Below are positions 14,848-23,513 of a stretch of 32,997 bases of DNA, in pieces. Made by a program: the position numbers and the translations under genes. This DNA comes from Deltaproteobacteria bacterium (lineage in GTDB: Bacteria > Desulfobacterota > SM23-61), in assembly GCA_030654105.1 (NCBI GenBank), contig JAURYC010000154.1, positions 1 to 32,997 of the forward strand. Reading direction: 5' to 3'. How positions within the stretch are numbered: the stretch's first letter is position 1; every line of letters begins with the position of its first letter. A model generated the notes under the pieces. The model worked only from the letters and a program-made list of their open reading frames with translations. It ran no database searches and was not told the DNA's origin.

Positions 14848-15267
14848 TCACCCCAGATCTCGCCCTGTGGTGGTCAGAGAAAGCTTGCCGTGCTTTACCC
14901 CTTTCGTCCCGATCAGGCGCTCGCTGATCTTTTTGATATCTTCTCCTCTCCCTTTGACCACCAAAACCTCCAGACAATTGTGCTCATCCAAGTGGATATG
15001 GAGGGTGGAGAGAATGGACTGATAATACCGGTGCTGCATTTCCGTTAAAGTTCGGGAAAGTTCCCGGGTATGGTGACTGTAAACGATAGCAATGGTTCCT
15101 ACGGTTTCTTTCTTTCCTTCTTCCCATTCTTCCTGAACCAGACTTTCCCGGATCAGGTCCCGCAGGGCTTCGGATCGGTTCTGATATCCTTTGCGGGAAA
15201 TCAAGCGGTCAAAATTTTTGAGCAAACTCTCCTCGATCGACACACCGAAGCGGGTTATCAAAGCCAT
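14848..15267 (-). CDS. nikR: NikR nickel-responsive transcriptional regulator
   Basis: A 139-aa ribbon-helix-helix/ACT-domain regulator. The N-terminal part (ITRFGVSIEESLLKNFD, then NRSEALRDLIRESL) is the RHH DNA-binding domain; the C-terminal part is the nickel-binding ACT-like domain. The four metal ligands of E. coli NikR (H76, H87, H89, C95) are all present with exact spacing as H79-x10-H90-x-H92-x5-C98. It therefore should bind nickel and repress nickel uptake genes when nickel is plentiful. The presumed targets, the barrel and CbiM/PDGLE genes, are just downstream on the same strand. It lies 52 bp after a small conserved gene. Confidence 0.93.
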   Translation of the reverse strand: MALITRFGVSIEESLLKNFDRLISRKGYQNRSEALRDLIRESLVQEEWEEGKKETVGTIAIVYSHHTRELSRTLTEMQHRYYQSILSTLHIHLDEHNCLEVLVVKGRGEDIKKISERLIGTKGVKHGKLSLTTTGRDLG

Positions 15268-15319
15268 TTCTCCCTCCTATCAAAAAACCATCCATAGACC
15301 TTCTGCGCCCTGTGGGAAA

Positions 15320-15586
15320 TTAAAGGGACTTTACCTCTGTTAGGTCTTGTTCTCGCAGCATTCTCCTCTTCCAGGAATCAAGGGCTGGAAGCACGTAGGG
15401 CAAAATCCGCAGAGAATAGAAGGGCGGCAAGAGGGGAACGCCGAGCAAATCTCCAAAGGTGAGAAGCATAAAAAGATCATGCCGGGCAAGCTTCTCGTGC
15501 CGGGCGGTTTGTTCAATCTCAAAAAAGGCCATGCCCACGAAGAAATCATGGAGAAATTTTTTTAGACGATCAAACCTTTCACCCAT
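15320..15586 (-). CDS. Conserved hypothetical protein upstream of nikR (88 aa)
   Basis: A small protein with an N-terminal amphipathic helix (ERFDRLKKFLHDFF), a charged middle (FEIEQTARHEKLARHDLFML), and a proline-rich hydrophobic end (LLGVPLLPPFYSLRILPYVL) before a basic tail. The middle and end look strongly conserved to me from anaerobe genomes, but I cannot name a function. Its gap of 52 bp to nikR suggests one operon. It could be a soluble partner of a membrane or P-loop protein. An alternative frame covering the same bases is less protein-like. Confidence 0.65.
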   Translation of the reverse strand: MGERFDRLKKFLHDFFVGMAFFEIEQTARHEKLARHDLFMLLTFGDLLGVPLLPPFYSLRILPYVLPALDSWKRRMLREQDLTEVKSL

Positions 15587-16192
15587 CTTCTTGCCCGCCG
15601 GAATGATTTTTTTAACGCTTCCCAGGCTTTGAGCATATATAATACTCGGGAAATGATTCCGGCGTCAAACCTTTTGGGCAACCTGCGCAGGTCTTTTTAT
15701 AAGGGCAGAGAATGCTCCCCTTTTCCTTTCATTGAAAAATTTTTGCTGTAATTCAGACAGTAAAAAAACTTTTCTCGAAAACCCATCAGAGTAAAGCTTC
15801 CATTCGCCTTTAAAAACATTTTCGTGTAGGACTTGCGATTTTTTTCTTGGCCTATATAAATCTGTAGGTTATTTAATAACCCACCTCCCCACCCCCCGCC
15901 CCCAAACAACGGCTCTCCACAGTCTGAATTAAAGAAAACAAAAAAAATAATTGACTTTTTTGATAATGAAGATTATTATAAAAATTTAATCCTTACATAT
16001 TCTGATTGATCGGCGAGGGGTTGATTTTATAGGTTTTTTAAATTTTTTCACACCGCGACATGAGATAAAAAAGTACACCCAGCATTGAAAAAATGACTCA
16101 GTCAGGATTATCAATTTATTTCTCGTTTCTTGTGATGAAATGATTAAGAATTAGTAAAAATTAACATTGGTTTGGGAGGGAGGGGAAAATGA
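15587..16192. other. AT-rich intergenic region between divergent operons
   Basis: About 600 bp separating the leftward nikR operon from the rightward rpsU operon. It holds the rpsU promoter at 15951-15979 and a long AT-rich leader. A minus-strand frame without a start codon (15665-15868) reads in a protein-like way and may be a remnant. I see no RNA gene. Confidence 0.6.
15951..15979 (+). promoter_or_regulatory. Sigma-70 promoter for the rpsU operon
   Basis: TTGACT (15951-15956), a 17-bp spacer and TATTAT (15974-15979). It lies about 210 bp before rpsU, which would leave a long AT-rich leader. A further promoter closer to the gene cannot be excluded. Confidence 0.6.
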
Positions 16193-16390
16193 ATGCCGGG
16201 GGTCAAAGTTAAAGAAGGTGAATCCTTCGAAAATGCCCTAAAAAGGTTTAAAAAGCAGTGCGAGAAGGCCGGGATTCTTTCGGAAATCCGCAAGCGGGAG
16301 CATTACGAAAAGCCCAGCGTGAAGAGGAAGAAAAAAGCCCTGGCCGCGCGCAAGCGGGCCATGAAGCGCATGCGGATTTATGACGAGTAA
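16193..16390 (+). CDS. rpsU: 30S ribosomal protein S21
   Basis: A 65-aa basic protein of the bS21 family, which joins the platform of the small subunit near the 3' end of 16S rRNA and aids initiation. The order of features is typical: [19 protein letters not shown], then [20 protein letters not shown], then a Lys/Arg-rich tail. A GGGAGGGAGGGG run (16174-16185) precedes ATG 16193. An ATG four bases earlier is in another frame and does not fit. It heads the set rpsU-yqeY-mutS2-dnaG-rpoD, the classical macromolecular-synthesis arrangement with two insertions. Confidence 0.97.
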   Translation: MPGVKVKEGESFENALKRFKKQCEKAGILSEIRKREHYEKPSVKRKKKALAARKRAMKRMRIYDE

Positions 16391-16396
16391 TCAAGC

Positions 16397-16855
16397 ATGA
16401 TGCTCAAAGAACAAATCTCGAAAGATTTCAACGAGGCGTTAAAAGCTCGGGATGAACGAAAACTTTCGGCGCTACGCCTTCTTCGGACCGAGATCAAGAA
16501 GCGGGAAGTCAGCGGTCAGAAGAAGGAACTGGCAGATGCCGAGGTGATGGAGACCATTACGACCCTGGTCAAACAGCGGCGAGAATCCATTCGACTCTTT
16601 CGAGAAGGCCAACGGCAAGATTTGGTGGAGAAGGAAGAAGCAGAACTCCAATTCCTCCAGACTTATCTTCCTCAGCCCCTTTCCCAGTCCGCCATCGAGG
16701 TACTCATCGACCAAGTCCTCTTAGAAACCCGCGCCACCGGGATGAAAGATCAGGGCAAGGTCATGAAAGCGGTTATGGCCAAAATTTCTGGCCGGGCTGA
16801 AGGAAAAATTGTCAGCGAGATTGTCAAGCAAAAATTATCTAAACTGGCGAGTTAA
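16397..16855 (+). CDS. yqeY: GatB/YqeY domain protein
   Basis: A 152-aa protein of the YqeY family, related to the tail domain of the GatB amidotransferase subunit that touches tRNA. It is fully helical, with MLKEQISKDFNEALKARDER, LSALRLLRTEIKKREV, a charged middle (ITTLVKQRRESIRLFREGQR), EEAELQFLQTYLPQPLS, and a C-terminal GKVMKAVMAKISGRAEGK that matches the family's lysine/glycine signature. It begins six bases after rpsU, as in many bacteria. Its own biochemical role is not settled; an RNA- or tRNA-linked function is inferred from GatB. Confidence 0.93.
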   Translation: MMLKEQISKDFNEALKARDERKLSALRLLRTEIKKREVSGQKKELADAEVMETITTLVKQRRESIRLFREGQRQDLVEKEEAELQFLQTYLPQPLSQSAIEVLIDQVLLETRATGMKDQGKVMKAVMAKISGRAEGKIVSEIVKQKLSKLAS

Positions 16856-17164
16856 GAATTCCCCTTTGACCGATCATCTTCTTGTTATCCCAGTACCCTG
16901 CGACCGTTTGGCAAGAGTGGATGCAGGGAGAGGGTTTTAACTTTTTCTTTCGCGTTAGCGAGAAACCAACTCCTTTGGTCGCAGCGCCCGTTTTATTTCG
17001 GCCGCGACGAGCAGGGGGTCAAACACACGTTTTCCAGCCCTCACTCCACGATCATCGATCATCTTTCGCCGTTTACTCTGGACCCCACTGCAATGGGAAA
17101 TCAACCTCGGGTCCATCTCATTAAGGTCGAGAAGGCCAGGGGAGGATTTGCGCCGGAAGCCTGA
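16856..17164 (+). pseudogene. Possible decayed coding remnant between yqeY and mutS2
   Basis: This 318-bp gap has no complete gene. The frame of yqeY stays open past its stop for about 102 codons to TGA 17162-17164, with no start codon until near the end. Its second half is protein-like: FYFGRDEQGVKH, then HSTIIDHLSPFTLDPTAMG and QPRVHLIKVEKARGGFAPE, with coding-like third-position GC. Earlier pieces in the other two frames (HLLVIPVPCDRLARVDAGRG; GFNFFFRVSEKPTP) also read like protein, as if one gene had taken frameshifts. I do not recognise the family, and chance cannot be ruled out. Confidence 0.35.
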
Positions 17165-17173
17165 GGCAAGTTC

Positions 17174-19513
17174 ATGGAGGAGCGTGCGCTCCGCGTTTTA
17201 GAATTTCATCGGTTCGTGCAAAAATTAAAGGATTATGCTTCGTCGGAGGTAGGGCAAAACCTCTGCCTCACTCTGGGCCCGTCCAGGGAAAGAGGCGAGG
17301 TTGAGACCCTCCTGCGGCAGGCGGCGGAAGCTTCCGCCCTTCTGCAAGAAGAAGGCGACATCCCTATGGAAGGGGTCCATGAAGTGCGGCCCCTGTTACA
17401 GAGAATTCACCCTGAGGGATCCTGCCTCCTTCCCGGAGAATTCCTTCCCCTGAGGAGTACTCTGGGTGCCGCTGGCAGGGTTAAACAATTCCTGGGCAAC
17501 ACCCGTGTTCATCATCCCCGATTGCAGCAATGGATGGAGGAAATCCCTGAATTCAAGAACCTGTATGCGGACCTGCAATCCGCCCTTGGCCCCCGGGGGG
17601 AAATACTAGATTCCGCTAGCCCAGAACTCCGGCGCCTCCGCAAAGAGATCTCCCGGATTCGTAGCCGGATCCGCAACGCCTTAGCAGCGCTATGGGAACA
17701 GGAAAATCTCCGCAAGATCTTCCAAGATCAAATCGTCACCCTACGCAATGAACGCTATGTAGTTGCCGTAAAATCAGAGTTTAAAAACATCCTGCCGGGA
17801 ATTATTCACGATCAGTCCCAATCCCGGGCCACCTATTTCATCGAACCTTTTTCTACTGTAGAGGAAAACAATGAATTGAATTTGCTCGTAAAAGATGAAA
17901 GGGAAGAAGAACGACGCGTTCTCCTCCGACTGACAACCTTAGTCCGGGAGCAAGGGGGCGAGGTCATCCGAGCTGTAGAAATTCTTGGCCGCCTGGACCT
18001 GGTTATGGCCAAGGCCAAATATGCCCGAGCCATGAAAGGAACGATTCCTTTGCTCAACGAGCAGGGTTATTGGCGCTTACCCAACGCCCGCCACCCCCTG
18101 ATTGAACCCCAAGCAGTTGTGCCCATCGATCTCCATCTGGATAACGGCAAGAGTACTCTCGTGATCACCGGCGCCAATACAGGAGGGAAAACCGTAGCCC
18201 TGAAGACTCTGGGACTCTTGACCCTAATGGCTCAATGTGGAATCCCCATTCCTGCAGCCGAGGGAAGTGAAGTGGCTGTATTTCGCAATATCTTTGCGGA
18301 TATTGGCGACGAACAAAGCCTGCAGGATAACTTGAGTACTTTTTCAGCTTGGGTACAAACAGCCGCCAGGATCGTTAAGGCGGCGGATAAATCTTCCCTC
18401 ATCCTTTTAGACGAAGTGGGGGGAGGGACAGATCCAGGTGAGGGGGCAGCGTTAACCATGGCTTTAATCGATACGCTGCGCGAGCGGGGAGCGAAAACCG
18501 TGGTCACCACGCATCTCCATTTGCTTAAAGCCTACGGCGCGCGCCACCCCGACTTGATGAATGTTTCGGTGGAGTTTGACGCCGGGACGCTCCGCCCTAC
18601 TTACCGGCTGATCTATGGCCGCCCGGGTGAGAGTTATGCTCTTCCCATGGCAGAAAAATGGGGCTTCCCTCCCGAGTTGGTCAAAAAAGCGAAAGATTAT
18701 CTTGGCGAAGGAGATCGCCAGGTGATGGAGCTGCTCCAGAGTTTGGAACAGACCCAGAGAGAGATGGAAACAAAGCGACAGGAATGGGATCGCCTGCAGC
18801 AGGAGGCGGAGGCTGCTCGGATAAAGGCCGAAGCTTTCCGGCATCAGACCGAAAAGGAGATAGAAAGTAGTCTTACCAGGGCCCGCGAAGAAGCCCAAAC
18901 CTTGGTCCGGCAAGCCAAAGAAGACCTCAGGGGGCTGATCAACGAGTTCAAAGCCAAGGGTCGTACCGATGTCCACCATCTGGAGCAGGCAATCAGGGCC
19001 GAAGAGCAAAAGATCAACCGGTGGAGATTGCCGGAAAGTCCAGAGGGTGGAGCGGGCCAAGATAAGGGAAGAAATGGGCAACGCTCGGACCTTTCGGGAG
19101 AAGTAGACGCTTTGAGCCAACTAAAAGGGGGCCGTGTAAAGAAGTCAGGAGAAAAAAAGAAAGAAAAACCCCCAAAGCATCCTGGCTTTATTCACTATCA
19201 AATCCCCTGCGCTGCCCGGGAATTGAACGTCATTGGCCTGCGCGTGGAGGAGGCTCTTCCCACGGTGGACAAAGCCATCGACGAAGCGTTTTTAGCAGGC
19301 CTCAAGGAATTGGAGGTGATCCACGGAGCAGGTTCAGGGCGGCTTCGCCAGGCCATCCGGGAGCACTTAAGAAACCATATTTTTGTGAAAGCATTCCTGC
19401 CCGGCAGTCCGGGCCGGGGGGGAGACGGAGTGACGGTTGTAGAAATCGGCCCCACCCCGGCAATCGGTAGAGCCAATCGGCGGTCGGGTAAAAAAGGGTT
19501 AGGACAGAACTGA
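17174..19513 (+). CDS. mutS2: MutS2 family endonuclease/ATPase
   Basis: A 779-aa MutS2. Bacterial MutS2 binds branched DNA or, as shown in Bacillus, collided ribosomes; it does not do mismatch repair. Visible parts are the N-terminal core and clamp helices (residues 1-300), Walker A GANTGGKT (333-340), Walker B LILLDEVGGGTDP (about 408-420), a long coiled-coil stalk (about 510-620), and a C-terminal Smr nuclease domain with IGLRVEEALPTVDKAIDEA and HGAGSGRLR. Between the coiled coil and Smr, many MutS2 proteins have a KOW-like small beta domain. I do not see it here; the linker is polar, lysine-rich and low in complexity. Total length is normal. The gene is followed by dnaG with a 3-bp gap, an unusual insertion into the rpsU-dnaG-rpoD order. 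Confidence 0.96.
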   Translation: MEERALRVLEFHRFVQKLKDYASSEVGQNLCLTLGPSRERGEVETLLRQAAEASALLQEEGDIPMEGVHEVRPLLQRIHPEGSCLLPGEFLPLRSTLGAAGRVKQFLGNTRVHHPRLQQWMEEIPEFKNLYADLQSALGPRGEILDSASPELRRLRKEISRIRSRIRNALAALWEQENLRKIFQDQIVTLRNERYVVAVKSEFKNILPGIIHDQSQSRATYFIEPFSTVEENNELNLLVKDEREEERRVLLRLTTLVREQGGEVIRAVEILGRLDLVMAKAKYARAMKGTIPLLNEQGYWRLPNARHPLIEPQAVVPIDLHLDNGKSTLVITGANTGGKTVALKTLGLLTLMAQCGIPIPAAEGSEVAVFRNIFADIGDEQSLQDNLSTFSAWVQTAARIVKAADKSSLILLDEVGGGTDPGEGAALTMALIDTLRERGAKTVVTTHLHLLKAYGARHPDLMNVSVEFDAGTLRPTYRLIYGRPGESYALPMAEKWGFPPELVKKAKDYLGEGDRQVMELLQSLEQTQREMETKRQEWDRLQQEAEAARIKAEAFRHQTEKEIESSLTRAREEAQTLVRQAKEDLRGLINEFKAKGRTDVHHLEQAIRAEEQKINRWRLPESPEGGAGQDKGRNGQRSDLSGEVDALSQLKGGRVKKSGEKKKEKPPKHPGFIHYQIPCAARELNVIGLRVEEALPTVDKAIDEAFLAGLKELEVIHGAGSGRLRQAIREHLRNHIFVKAFLPGSPGRGGDGVTVVEIGPTPAIGRANRRSGKKGLGQN

Positions 19514-19516
19514 AGG

Positions 19517-21379
19517 ATGAAGGACTTCATTCCCGAGGGAAAAATTATTGAGATTCGGGAGCGGGCCAATATCTTAGAGGTCATTTCCGATTTTGTGTCC
19601 CTGAAGAAGGCCGGGAAAAATTACCTGGGGCTCTGTCCCTTTCATTCGGAAAGAACACCTTCCTTCACGGTGAATGAAGAGAAAGGAATCTTTCATTGCT
19701 TTGGATGCGGTGCGGGGGGGAATGTCTTCAATTTCCTGATGCGGGCCAATAGCTTGAGCTTCCCCGAAGCTGTAAAGGAATTAGCCAAAAAATACGGAAT
19801 AACCCTCCCCAGCCGGGAATTATCTGAAGCCGAGAAAGCACGCAGGAGCCTGAAGGCCCAGTTATTCGAGATCAATGAGATCGCCGCAGAATACTACCAC
19901 CGCTTGCTGATTGCCCAAAAAGAGGGCGAAGAAGGTAGAAGATACTTGGCCCAAAGAGGGATCTCGAAAGAAGTTATCCATGACCATCGATTAGGCTTTG
20001 CACCTTCTTCCTGGGATTCCCTATTTTATTTTCTCCAGAATAAAGGGGTTCCCCTGAATCTGGCCGAAAGACTGGGATTGATTCTCCCGCGGAAAGAAGG
20101 GAGAAATCCGGGCGAGAAATCTGGTTTTTATGACCGTTTTCGCCGGAGGGTGATTTTCCCCATAATCAATGTGGGCGGCACGGTCTGCGGTTTTGGGGGA
20201 AGGATTATCGATGATGTTGCGGCTAGTGGCAGTCAGGCTTCTCCCAAATATATGAATTCGCCGGAGTCCCCCGTTTACAGTAAGGGGCAGACCCTTTATG
20301 GCTTGAACATGGCTTTAGGCCCTATCCGGGAGCAGGGATCGGCATTGATCGTGGAAGGGTATATGGATCTTCTCTCCCTGAACCGGGAGGGGATCCGGAA
20401 CGTAGTGGCTTCTTTGGGAACGGCTTTGACCTCCGCCCAACTGAGCTTGTTGGGGCGATATACCCGAGAGGCCGTTCTGATTTTTGATGCGGACGAGAGC
20501 GGCCAAAAGGCCACCCAGCGAAGTTTGGAACTTTTCTTACAGGAAGGAATTGCGGTCAGGGTAGCCTCTCTGCCCACCGGCTTTGATCCGGATAGCTTCG
20601 TCCGCCAGGAAAAGAAGGAAGGATTTGAACAGGTTCTGACCAAAGCCCTTCCCCTCATAGATTACTTATTGGAGCAGACTTTGCGCAGACACCCCACAGG
20701 GACAGTAGAAGGGAAAGTTCGAGCCGTCCGGGAGCTCCTTCCGGCCTTAAATCGCCTGAAGGACCCCCTGGAACAGACCTTGTACTTGGAGCGAGTGGCC
20801 AGCCGACTGGGGTTGAAAGAATCCCAGATCCGCGCCCAACTGGGGAGAAAACAGGCTCCTGCGGCCGAAGCCGGGGAAAAAACCCAGGGGATATCCCGGG
20901 GACCGGCTTATGAAAGGGTCCTTTTACAGCTCATGCTCCTGCACAGTCAAGTGATTCCAGCGGTCGAGGAAGCCATGGGCAAGGACGCTTTCTCCGACCC
21001 CCGGTATAAGAAATTAGCCCGGGAAATCATGCGCTTCTGGGAAACCAAGCATAAGATGGATGTTCAAGAATTCTTCACCCAAGTAGAGGATGAAGAATTA
21101 AAAGATTTAACTTCTGAGCTACTTCTTACAGAGGAAAGCGTGATCGATGCCGACCGGATGCTCAGGGACTGCCTCAAGCAAGTGAAACTTTCCCGGGTTC
21201 GGCAGGAGATCCAGCAAGTGGACGAGGAAATTCGGCACCGGAGCCAGCAGGGAAAAGAAGGCCTTGCGAGTGCCTCCGGGTTAAAGGAACTGCTCAAACG
21301 GAAGCAGCGGCTCCTCCTAGAGCAAAAAAAATGGATCGATGATGCCGCTGGTAGATTCCAGCCCAACGCCGATTCATAA
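19517..21379 (+). CDS. dnaG: DNA primase DnaG
   Basis: A 620-aa bacterial primase that makes RNA primers at the replication fork. The N-terminal zinc-binding domain has C40-x2-H43 and C61-x2-C64 ([17 protein letters not shown]). Next comes the catalytic core with the [19 protein letters not shown] segment, then the Toprim part with [11 protein letters not shown] and its acidic residue, VASLGTALT, and [10 protein letters not shown] bearing the DxD metal site. The C-terminal region (from about 430) is helical and should bind DnaB helicase; it is the least conserved part. It lies 3 bp after mutS2 and 23 bp before rpoD, so all should share a transcript. Confidence 0.97.
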   Translation: MKDFIPEGKIIEIRERANILEVISDFVSLKKAGKNYLGLCPFHSERTPSFTVNEEKGIFHCFGCGAGGNVFNFLMRANSLSFPEAVKELAKKYGITLPSRELSEAEKARRSLKAQLFEINEIAAEYYHRLLIAQKEGEEGRRYLAQRGISKEVIHDHRLGFAPSSWDSLFYFLQNKGVPLNLAERLGLILPRKEGRNPGEKSGFYDRFRRRVIFPIINVGGTVCGFGGRIIDDVAASGSQASPKYMNSPESPVYSKGQTLYGLNMALGPIREQGSALIVEGYMDLLSLNREGIRNVVASLGTALTSAQLSLLGRYTREAVLIFDADESGQKATQRSLELFLQEGIAVRVASLPTGFDPDSFVRQEKKEGFEQVLTKALPLIDYLLEQTLRRHPTGTVEGKVRAVRELLPALNRLKDPLEQTLYLERVASRLGLKESQIRAQLGRKQAPAAEAGEKTQGISRGPAYERVLLQLMLLHSQVIPAVEEAMGKDAFSDPRYKKLAREIMRFWETKHKMDVQEFFTQVEDEELKDLTSELLLTEESVIDADRMLRDCLKQVKLSRVRQEIQQVDEEIRHRSQQGKEGLASASGLKELLKRKQRLLLEQKKWIDDAAGRFQPNADS

Positions 21380-21402
21380 GCCAAAGAAGAGGTGGAATTT
21401 TT

Positions 21403-23166
21403 ATGGCCAAAGAAGGAGAGATGGAGAAAGTCAAGCAGCTAATCAGCTTGGGGAAAGAGAAGGGATTCTTGACCTATGATGAGGTCAATGACCTTCTCCC
21501 TTCGGACATCGTATCCTCGGATCAGATCGATGATCTGATGATGATGTTCGGAGAGATGGACATTGAGGTGGTCGATGTTGCCCATAAGGTGAAGGTAGGC
21601 AAGCAGCGGGAGGAAGTCGAGCGCCTTCCGGTCGAAGAAGAAGTGAATTTAGAAGCTGAGGGACTGGGGAAAGCAATCGATCCGGTTTACATGTACCTGC
21701 GGGAGATGGGGTCAGTTTCTCTGCTCACCCGGGAAGGGGAAGTGGAGATCGCCAAGCGCATCGAGGCTGGGGAGAAGGAAGTCATCAATGCCGTCCTGGA
21801 TTCTCCGTTAACCATCAAGGAGATCATCCAGTTTGGGGAACGACTGCGTTCCAAGAAAGTGAAAACGAAGGAGTTGGCCCAGGACTTGGAGGAAGAAGAA
21901 TATTTTCTGGAAGAGGAGTTTAACGTTCAGAGGGTTCTCTCGTTAATCGACCAGATTAAAAAGCGGGATGAACGCAATCGCCAGATTCGGGAGAGGCTGG
22001 GGAAAAGCAAAATTACGGTTTCTTTCCAGATGCAACAAGAAAAGCGCCGGCAGACCAATAAAGAAAAGATCGTCTCGCTGCTCAAGGACATCAATCTCAA
22101 AACCAAGCATATCGACAAGATCGTTCAGAAACTCAAGGACTTGGCGGAGCGGGTGGAAAAGGCCGAGGCCGAGATTCTGGAATGCCAGAATCGTGTCCAG
22201 AGGCGAACGCGTATGTCCCTCGAGCAACTCCAGCGGCTTTTGCGGGCGATGAAAAAAACCCCGGAAGAATTCCGTAAAACCCTCCGCAAAACGGGCCTGA
22301 AGAAAGATGATCTGGAGGAATACGAACGGATGGTCAAGAACGCGCAGCGGAAAATCCGCCGGGTAGAATCAGAGTCTAACCTCCCGGTGGAAGAACTGAA
22401 GCGCACCCTACAAGCCGTGAAAAGCGGAGAGACCAAAGCCGAACTGGCCAAGAATGGATTGATCAAGGCCAATCTCCGCCTGGTGGTCTCCATTGCTAAA
22501 AAATATACCAACCGCGGCCTGCAATTTCTCGACCTCATCCAAGAAGGGAATATCGGGTTGATGAAAGCGGTGGACAAATTTGAATATCAGCGGGGGTACA
22601 AGTTCAGCACGTATGCGACTTGGTGGATCCGCCAGTCCATCACCCGGGCCATTGCGGACCAGGCGCGCACGATTCGGATCCCGGTGCATATGATCGAGAC
22701 CATCAATAAGCTGATCCGCACTTCCCGTTACCTGGTCCAGGAGATCGGCCGGGAGCCCACGCCGGAGGAGATCGCCGAGCGCATGGACTTTTCCCTGGAC
22801 AAGGTGCGCAAAGTATTAAAGATCGCCAAGGAACCCATTTCTTTGGACACCCCCATCGGAGAAGAAGAAGACAGCTACCTGGGGGACTTCATCGAGGATA
22901 AAAAGGTCGTCTCTCCCTCAGAGGCCGTAGTCCACCTGAACCTTTCGGAGCAGACCCGGAAGGTCCTGGCTACGTTAACCCCCCGCGAGGAGAAGGTTTT
23001 AAAGATGCGGTTTGGCATCGATGAGAAAGCCGATCATACCCTCGAGGAAGTCGGACAGAATTTCGACGTAACGCGCGAACGCATCCGGCAGATTGAAGCT
23101 AAGGCTCTACGGAAACTTCGCCACCCCTCACGTTCGAAAAAGCTTCGGTCATTCGTGGACGGGTGA
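21403..23166 (+). CDS. rpoD: Primary sigma factor RpoD (sigma-70)
   Basis: A 587-aa housekeeping sigma factor. Region 1.1 (residues 1-75, [20 protein letters not shown]) is followed by region 1.2 ([21 protein letters not shown]), a long charged non-conserved insert (about 150-340), and region 2 ([39 protein letters not shown]; the -10-binding [20 protein letters not shown]). Region 3 ([13 protein letters not shown]) and region 4, with the helix-turn-helix ([21 protein letters not shown]) that reads the -35 box, complete it. The long insert is usual in proteobacterial RpoD. GAGGTGG precedes ATG 21403. The near-consensus TTGACA/TATAAT-like promoters seen in this window fit its specificity. Confidence 0.98.
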   Translation: MAKEGEMEKVKQLISLGKEKGFLTYDEVNDLLPSDIVSSDQIDDLMMMFGEMDIEVVDVAHKVKVGKQREEVERLPVEEEVNLEAEGLGKAIDPVYMYLREMGSVSLLTREGEVEIAKRIEAGEKEVINAVLDSPLTIKEIIQFGERLRSKKVKTKELAQDLEEEEYFLEEEFNVQRVLSLIDQIKKRDERNRQIRERLGKSKITVSFQMQQEKRRQTNKEKIVSLLKDINLKTKHIDKIVQKLKDLAERVEKAEAEILECQNRVQRRTRMSLEQLQRLLRAMKKTPEEFRKTLRKTGLKKDDLEEYERMVKNAQRKIRRVESESNLPVEELKRTLQAVKSGETKAELAKNGLIKANLRLVVSIAKKYTNRGLQFLDLIQEGNIGLMKAVDKFEYQRGYKFSTYATWWIRQSITRAIADQARTIRIPVHMIETINKLIRTSRYLVQEIGREPTPEEIAERMDFSLDKVRKVLKIAKEPISLDTPIGEEEDSYLGDFIEDKKVVSPSEAVVHLNLSEQTRKVLATLTPREEKVLKMRFGIDEKADHTLEEVGQNFDVTRERIRQIEAKALRKLRHPSRSKKLRSFVDG

Positions 23167-23182
23167 AAACAGCTCGGAGTAA

Positions 23183-23230
23183 TTAGTTCGGAATTCGGGA
23201 AACAGAGTTCGGGGTGACGAGTTCGGATTA
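23183..23230. repeat. AGTTCGG short tandem-like repeats
   Basis: Four near copies of (G/T)AGTTCGG or ATTCGG spaced 11-20 bp in the gap between rpoD and the tRNA promoter, with a partial reverse copy (AACTCTGAACT) near 23252. This looks like another intergenic repeat family. Confidence 0.5.
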
Positions 23231-23274
23231 AAAAGAAACTTTAAACGCCTAACTCTGAACTATTTATCGGGTCC

Positions 23275-23303
23275 TTGACAAGGGGTCCCAAAACAGGTAT
23301 TTT
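23275..23303 (+). promoter_or_regulatory. Sigma-70 promoter of the tRNA gene
   Basis: TTGACA (23275-23280), 17 bp, TATTTT (23298-23303). Transcription would start about six bases before the mature tRNA. Confidence 0.75.
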
Positions 23304-23315
23304 AAAATTAATAAT

Positions 23316-23391
23316 GGGCCCATAGCTCAGCTGGAAGAGCCACCGGCTCATAACCGGAAGGTCCCTGGTTCGAACCCAGGTGGGCCCACCA
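23316..23391 (+). tRNA. tRNA with CAU anticodon, probably tRNA-Ile2 (lysidine-modified)
   Basis: A complete 76-nt cloverleaf with encoded CCA. The acceptor stem is GGGCCCA/TGGGCCC, the D arm GCTC-GAGC, the anticodon loop CTCATAA with CAT at 23349-23351, and the T arm CCTGG-TTCGAAC-CCAGG. The first pair G1-C72 excludes an initiator tRNA. C4-G69 and C5-G68 together with A37-A38 are the features TilS reads in tRNA-Ile2, so isoleucine (AUA) is favoured over elongator methionine. Position 27 (A) faces position 43 (A), a mismatch at the end of the anticodon stem. It has its own promoter and terminator. Confidence 0.93.
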
Positions 23392-23467
23392 AGGTTTTCA
23401 ATGATTGTAGAAGATAACAAAATCTTAGGAACAAAGGCCTCTTGCACTCCAAACGGGGCTTAAATTA

Positions 23468-23499
23468 AAAAGTGCACCTTTCCGGATGCACTTTTTTTT
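23468..23499 (+). terminator. Rho-independent terminator after the tRNA
   Basis: AAAAGTGCA (23468-23476), a 10-base loop, TGCACTTTT (23487-23495), then more T to 23499. This is a textbook intrinsic terminator ending the tRNA transcript. It lies directly before the ribosome-binding site of the next gene. Confidence 0.85.
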
Positions 23500-23513
23500 C
23501 GGGAGGAAATAAA

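Noticed and set aside
16882-17124. 80-codon ATG frame in the yqeY-mutS2 gap as an intact gene
   Set aside because: Only its middle looks protein-like, its end is noise, and a better piece lies in another frame, so it fits a remnant rather than a gene.
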